From the NCBI GenBank assembly GCA_030605085.1, contig JAUWBH010000122.1, positions 1-17,983 of the forward strand: a DNA stretch of 17,983 nucleotides, in the 5' to 3' direction. Positions 14,895-17,983 of this stretch are shown here, piece by piece. This DNA is from Promethearchaeota archaeon. Its GTDB lineage: Archaea; Asgardarchaeota; Lokiarchaeia; Sigynarchaeales; SOKP01. A program made the position numbers and the translations under genes. The notes below the pieces were generated by a model, which saw only the letters and a program-made list of their open reading frames with translations, searched no databases and was not told where the DNA came from. How positions within the stretch are numbered: position 1 is the stretch's first letter; each line of letters opens with the position of its first letter.

Positions 14895-16274
14895 TTAACC
14901 AAAAGTAGAATTTTGAATTTTATTATAAATTTGAATTGCTTTATCTTTCCAATCTTCAAAATTATCAATATTATTTGGAAATTTTTCATAGTGTATAAAT
15001 ATATTGTTCATTTTTATTCGCAGATAGTTTAAATCTAATAATAACTTTGGATTAGATATTCCTTTAATTGCTTTCGAAACAATATCAAGCAACGATAAAT
15101 TTATACGACCCGTTGACGATATTTCTAATATTTCTCCACCAGTTAATAAATCTTTTTCTAAACTAAAATTTAAAGACTCATTTGATAATTTTTGAAGCGT
15201 TATTCTTAGCAAATCAAGAGATGCAAACTCAGCTCCAAAACTAGTCATTATTTTATAATTATAATCCCATAATTTATTTAGCGAATAATTTCCTTCTTCT
15301 ATTGCACTAACAGCCGTGGTGGCAGCAAAATTACCTGCTCTCATTGAAGGGTCAATTCCTCCTCCGTGAATTGGATTAACATGACATCCAGCGTCCCCAA
15401 CTAACATGATACCATTATCAGCACACGACCAAAGCGGTCGTCTTATTGGAACGATTCCCCCTCCTGTAGAAATTATCTCGTAATTATTAGTTTTTACAAA
15501 TTCAGTAAACACATTTTTTTGATAAAGTTCCTTTACTTTACCTTTATAATCCGTAAATGTTCCTAATCCAATATTAACAGAGGTTTCATTTTTCGGGAAA
15601 TACCAAATATATCCACCTGGAGCTTTTTCTTGATCTAAGATGATTGTAATATATTCGGGATCATTGACTTGCTGATCTTGATTGGAAAATTTTACTATTT
15701 CTCGATAACATAATATCGTATCCTCTTTGAAAATCTCTTTCTCAATAACAGAACTTTTTACAATTTTTCTTAAAGGAGAGTAAAAACCGCTGGCATCAAT
15801 TATTATTCTTGTTTTAAAATCTATTTTTTCACCGTTTTTCAATCTGACTTTTAAACCTGACACAAAATTACCTTGATAAATTAAATCTAAAGCCATAGTA
15901 TTATCTAAAAATTGATTTACTCCAGCATCTAAAGCTTCGTTTAATAATCTTTGCCCAAATTCTAATCTATTTACAATGTAACCCGCTTGTTTAGGATCCG
16001 TTAAGGTTAAACACTTTTGTAAATTTGGAGAATATAACTTTGCTCCTTTTATTCGACATGATAATTCTTCATCATTAGGGTGTTTAATTTTTAAATAATC
16101 AAAGATTTCAGAGCCTACAGCATCGCCACATATTTTATCTCCAATTCTACTTTTCTCTTTGCTATCAATAAGACAAACATCTAATCCTTTTTGAGCCGCA
16201 AATCGAGCGGCAGTAGTTCCACCTGTACCAGCCCCTACAACAATTACATCAAAGGATTTTTTTAATGTACTCAT
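14895..16274 (-). CDS. Geranylgeranyl reductase family FAD protein (archaeal lipid saturation)
   Basis: This flavoenzyme reduces the double bonds of geranylgeranyl chains, turning DGGGP-type lipids into saturated archaeol chains. It has 459 residues. The FAD-binding GAGTGG is at 14-19; KICGDAVG (48-54) holds the family cysteine; the substrate-site motif PGGYIWYFP is at 219-227; VGDAGCHVNPIHGGGID (292-308) is the second FAD motif. All are intact, and it belongs to the digeranylgeranylglycerophospholipid reductase group. The C-terminal domain (about 330-459) is helical and variable. A TATA-like TTAAAAATATTTAAT lies about 30-45 bases before the ATG. It is the first gene of a two-gene unit with GGGP synthase (5 bases apart). 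A role on quinone side chains is possible but less likely next to GGGP synthase. Confidence 0.94.
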   Translation of the reverse strand: MSTLKKSFDVIVVGAGTGGTTAARFAAQKGLDVCLIDSKEKSRIGDKICGDAVGSEIFDYLKIKHPNDEELSCRIKGAKLYSPNLQKCLTLTDPKQAGYIVNRLEFGQRLLNEALDAGVNQFLDNTMALDLIYQGNFVSGLKVRLKNGEKIDFKTRIIIDASGFYSPLRKIVKSSVIEKEIFKEDTILCYREIVKFSNQDQQVNDPEYITIILDQEKAPGGYIWYFPKNETSVNIGLGTFTDYKGKVKELYQKNVFTEFVKTNNYEIISTGGGIVPIRRPLWSCADNGIMLVGDAGCHVNPIHGGGIDPSMRAGNFAATTAVSAIEEGNYSLNKLWDYNYKIMTSFGAEFASLDLLRITLQKLSNESLNFSLEKDLLTGGEILEISSTGRINLSLLDIVSKAIKGISNPKLLLDLNYLRIKMNNIFIHYEKFPNNIDNFEDWKDKAIQIYNKIQNSTFG

Positions 16275-16468
16275 TCGATTTTATTACATTATTAAAATTA
16301 TTAAATATTTTTAATAAATGTCATAATGCTTTTTTATTTAAAAAGAAATCAGATTAAAATTAATATTAAGTGTGTGTAGTCTATATGTTAGTCTATACTA
16401 TTTCAGTTATCTGTTCGAGTGAGAGTCACTTATAATTGATTTTGGAAGGTCGAACTCATTTTTTTTAG

Positions 16469-16485
16469 AAAAAAATAAAAAAAAA
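16469..16485 (-). terminator. Oligo-T terminator after the dolichol kinase-like gene
   Basis: On the minus strand two T runs (9 and 7 long, split by one A) follow the stop at 16534 by about 50 bases. Archaeal RNA polymerase commonly stops at such T tracts without a hairpin. Confidence 0.45.
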
Positions 16486-16533
16486 GAGTTATAAATTAAA
16501 TCGATCAAAAAAAGATAAGAAAAATATTTGAAT

Positions 16534-17295
16534 TTATATAAAAGTTAATAAAACCAATATATATATTATTATCGTCGTACCAATGGGCACTGTTAAATCA
16601 TCCGCTATACTAGGCGAGAGCAATTCAATAATAGTTGCTAAAATGCTCGTAACTAAAGAATAAATTATAATTGTGGACCAAGTTAAAGGATACTGTGTTA
16701 ATGGATTAATTAAACCGAAATAAGTAAACGCCACCAAGCTTAATAAGAAAGCTGAGCCAAACATAGTTAGAGATCCTTCAAGAGTTCGAGTTCTGGTCCA
16801 AGGGAATTTTATTTTAATTCGACCCCAGCGCTTTCCAATCACTGAAGCAAGTGTATCTGAGACAATCATTATTAAGATTCCTGCGATTGGAAAATATAGT
16901 TGATGCGGTGCGAAAATAACAAAAATAGTCATTAATGTAGTTATGCTTAAACAGTAGAAAAACGGACCCATAAGCCGTCCTGCTTTCTCTTCAGCTTCTT
17001 CGCCAATTGAATCGTATAACTCCTTGAGCTTTTTAACTTTCGATCCCTTAGAACTAAGAAATGTGAGAATTGTTAAGGAACCAGCTATTATTATTGAAAA
17101 AAATGGATAATTAAAAAAAGGCGTTATTAAAACCGAAAGACCTGCAAAGAAATGGACTATTTTTCTGGCAGTAAACTTCGAAATTAAGTCCTTTTTTTTC
17201 AATATCACAGGAATTTGGATTATAAGAAAGATATAGGCATATGTTAATAAAAGGAGTAAAAAATCTACTAATAGAAGTTCTAAAGTTAATACCAT
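16534..17295 (-). CDS. Dolichol/phytol kinase-like membrane protein (SEC59/VTE5 family)
   Basis: This is an integral membrane protein of 253 residues with about seven hydrophobic segments. Family motifs: RKIVHFFAG (44-52), SDTLASVIGKRWG (146-158), RTLEGSLTMF (170-179) and E224 followed by DDLTVPIG (232-239). Relatives are CTP-dependent kinases of dolichol, phytol, geranylgeraniol or diacylglycerol. Lying beside the lipid genes, it may phosphorylate a polyprenol for glycan carrier use or salvage geranylgeraniol for lipid synthesis; this is inference. It is not the DUF46-type CDP-archaeol synthase. A charged loop (KGSKVKKLKELYDSIGEEAEEK, roughly 83-105) lies on one membrane side. The ATG at 17295 has an AT-rich TATA-like stretch 30-45 bases upstream and no strong ribosome-binding site. 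It is 259 bases upstream of the reductase on the same strand, so probably a separate transcript. Confidence 0.85.
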   Translation of the reverse strand: MVLTLELLLVDFLLLLLTYAYIFLIIQIPVILKKKDLISKFTARKIVHFFAGLSVLITPFFNYPFFSIIIAGSLTILTFLSSKGSKVKKLKELYDSIGEEAEEKAGRLMGPFFYCLSITTLMTIFVIFAPHQLYFPIAGILIMIVSDTLASVIGKRWGRIKIKFPWTRTRTLEGSLTMFGSAFLLSLVAFTYFGLINPLTQYPLTWSTIIIYSLVTSILATIIELLSPSIADDLTVPIGTTIIIYILVLLTFI

Positions 17296-17406
17296 ATTTC
17301 AAACCATTTGAGTTGTTTTATTAAATTTTTAAAATTTTTTTAATAAATTAATAAAACTTTAGTTTTTAACCTTTAAAAAGATTTATCAAAAAAGAAACAT
17401 AAAATT

Positions 17407-17595
17407 TTATTCAAGAGATTCTTTTAGAAAAATCCATAAAAGATTATTAAATTTTATTGGTTCTCCAATCATAAAGCTATTTACAGCACCGTTAATGAGC
17501 TCTAATTTTGAGTTTAAGATTTTTTCATGCAATAATTCTTATTCAATTAGAGGGCTAATATCTCTTTTGAACCTACCGTAATTAAGGTGAATTGC
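17407..17595 (-). pseudogene. Probable C-terminal remnant of a broken gene
   Basis: In the 362-base stretch between the kinase-like gene and the TnpB end, one minus-strand frame is open from 17595 to TAA 17409-17407 except for one TAA at 17541-17539. It reads NYGRFKRDISPLIE, stop, ELLHEKILNSKLELINGAV, then MIGEPIKFNNLL and WIFLKESLE. Base composition is less AT-biased than the spacers on both sides. No ATG is present and no family is recognised. The part from TTG 17532 could be a 41-residue ORF, but a remnant fits better. Nothing else is seen in this stretch besides the kinase promoter region. Confidence 0.35.
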
Positions 17596-17657
17596 TTAAT
17601 TTTATGGGGAGATAATATTTTCTAAAAATAATAAAAATTAGTACATCACTTCTTGAA

Positions 17658-17983
17658 CTACTCGCCCTTAAAAGGGTGAGATTCCTTCTTTCTCGAAAAC
17701 TGCCCGAAGAGATTCCGAAGGATCTCTTTAGGTCTTACATCTTCTCCAAAGGCGTGATTTCCCGTCGTTCCAACGGTAGGGGTATCATCATGGATGATCG
17801 TAATATGTTTTTCTTCTCGTAAGATTCTCGTGCCTTCCTTTTTCAGATTAATAGACGCATTTTCGTCTCTATCGTGCGTAGTCCCGCAATTTAAACAAGT
17901 CCACGTTCTTTCTTGTAAGGTAAGGTTGTTGTTTTTCCAACCACAGCGAGAACACAACTTGCTGGACGCAAAAAATCTATCAA
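17658..17983 (-). CDS. tnpB: TnpB (IS200/IS605 OrfB), C-terminal part, cut by the window end
   Basis: The frame runs off the window end, so only about 108 C-terminal residues are seen. The start is DRFFASSKLCSRCGWK, the typical entry to the TnpB zinc ribbon, with two CxxC pairs (LCSRCGW and WTCLNCG) and then the RuvC-III motif HDRDENASINL. The tail contains TVGTTGNHAFGEDVRP, common in archaeal IS605-type TnpB. The protein is therefore of the canonical zinc-ribbon type, unlike the lone TnpB at 12787-14010. The stop codon lies at the foot of a palindrome that is probably the element's right end, so the guide RNA would overlap the gene's 3' end. Whether tnpA lies outside the window cannot be seen. 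Confidence 0.92.
   Translation of the reverse strand, partial: DRFFASSKLCSRCGWKNNNLTLQERTWTCLNCGTTHDRDENASINLKKEGTRILREEKHITIIHDDTPTVGTTGNHAFGEDVRPKEILRNLFGQFSRKKESHPFKGE
17661..17680. repeat. Palindrome at the TnpB 3' end, likely element right end
   Basis: CTCGCCCTT (17661-17669) and AAGGGTGAG (17672-17680) pair over 9 positions with one mismatch (a G-U pair is possible in RNA) and a 2-base loop. It overlaps the last TnpB codons, as subterminal hairpins of IS200/IS605 right ends do; they are read by TnpA and form part of the guide RNA scaffold. The element boundary just beyond it was not fixed. Confidence 0.55.

Noticed and set aside
16380..16460. Possible tRNA-like segment (GTTCGAGTGAGAGTC and a nearby TCGAAC)
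   Set aside because: No acceptor, D or anticodon stems can be folded around it; only a 6-base GTTCGA/TCGAAC inverted repeat remains.
17111..17302. 63-codon minus-strand frame over the kinase-like gene
   Set aside because: It lies in another frame of the same strand inside the conserved RKIVHF coding region and has no motif support.

Overview
The window reads as chromosomal DNA of an AT-rich archaeon. The strongest sign is a set of archaeal ether-lipid enzymes: geranylgeranylglyceryl phosphate (GGGP) synthase, a UbiA-type digeranylgeranylglyceryl phosphate (DGGGP) synthase and a geranylgeranyl reductase. TATA-like boxes lie 20-35 bases before several starts, leaders are very short, and oligo-T tracts follow genes. 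Long helical-repeat proteins and low GC would fit an Asgard (Lokiarchaeia-like) genome, but nothing here proves that lineage. No rRNA, tRNA or CRISPR array was seen.

Layout. 1-2143 (+): a helical-repeat protein fused to a nitrilase-superfamily hydrolase, cut by one in-frame TAA at 461-463. 2229-2603 (-): a small unknown gene and a possible frameshifted short ORF. 2788-5264 (-): feoA-feoB, ferrous iron uptake. 5520-6917 (+): an AIR-synthase-related ATPase, ending tail to tail with a LarE-like sulfur transferase (6929-7762, -), which is divergent from a PhzF-family isomerase (7856-8743, +). 8964-9599 (+): a PAP2-type membrane phosphatase. 9646-10533 (-): DGGGP synthase. 10783-12564 (+): an unrecognised protein built of six exact-length 34-residue repeats, followed 3 bases later by an amidohydrolase. 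12787-14010 (+): a lone TnpB. 14029-16274 (-): GGGP synthase and geranylgeranyl reductase, tightly coupled. 16534-17295 (-): a dolichol/phytol kinase-like membrane protein. 17407-17595 (-): a probable gene remnant. 17658-end (-): the C-terminal part of a second, zinc-ribbon TnpB.

How the genes work together. GGGP synthase joins glycerol-1-phosphate to geranylgeranyl diphosphate, the UbiA enzyme adds the second chain, and the reductase saturates both chains. The kinase and the PAP2 phosphatase could recycle prenols and prenyl or lipid phosphates. The plus-strand block 10783-14010 (repeat protein, amidohydrolase, TnpB) sits between minus-strand lipid genes and looks like an accessory insertion. 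The repeat/amidohydrolase pair is richer in GC-containing codons than its neighbours and is the best candidate here for an undescribed two-gene system. Four places show what look like single-base lesions in coding sequence: one stop in a large gene, and three short remnants between genes. These may be real decay or errors in the assembly.
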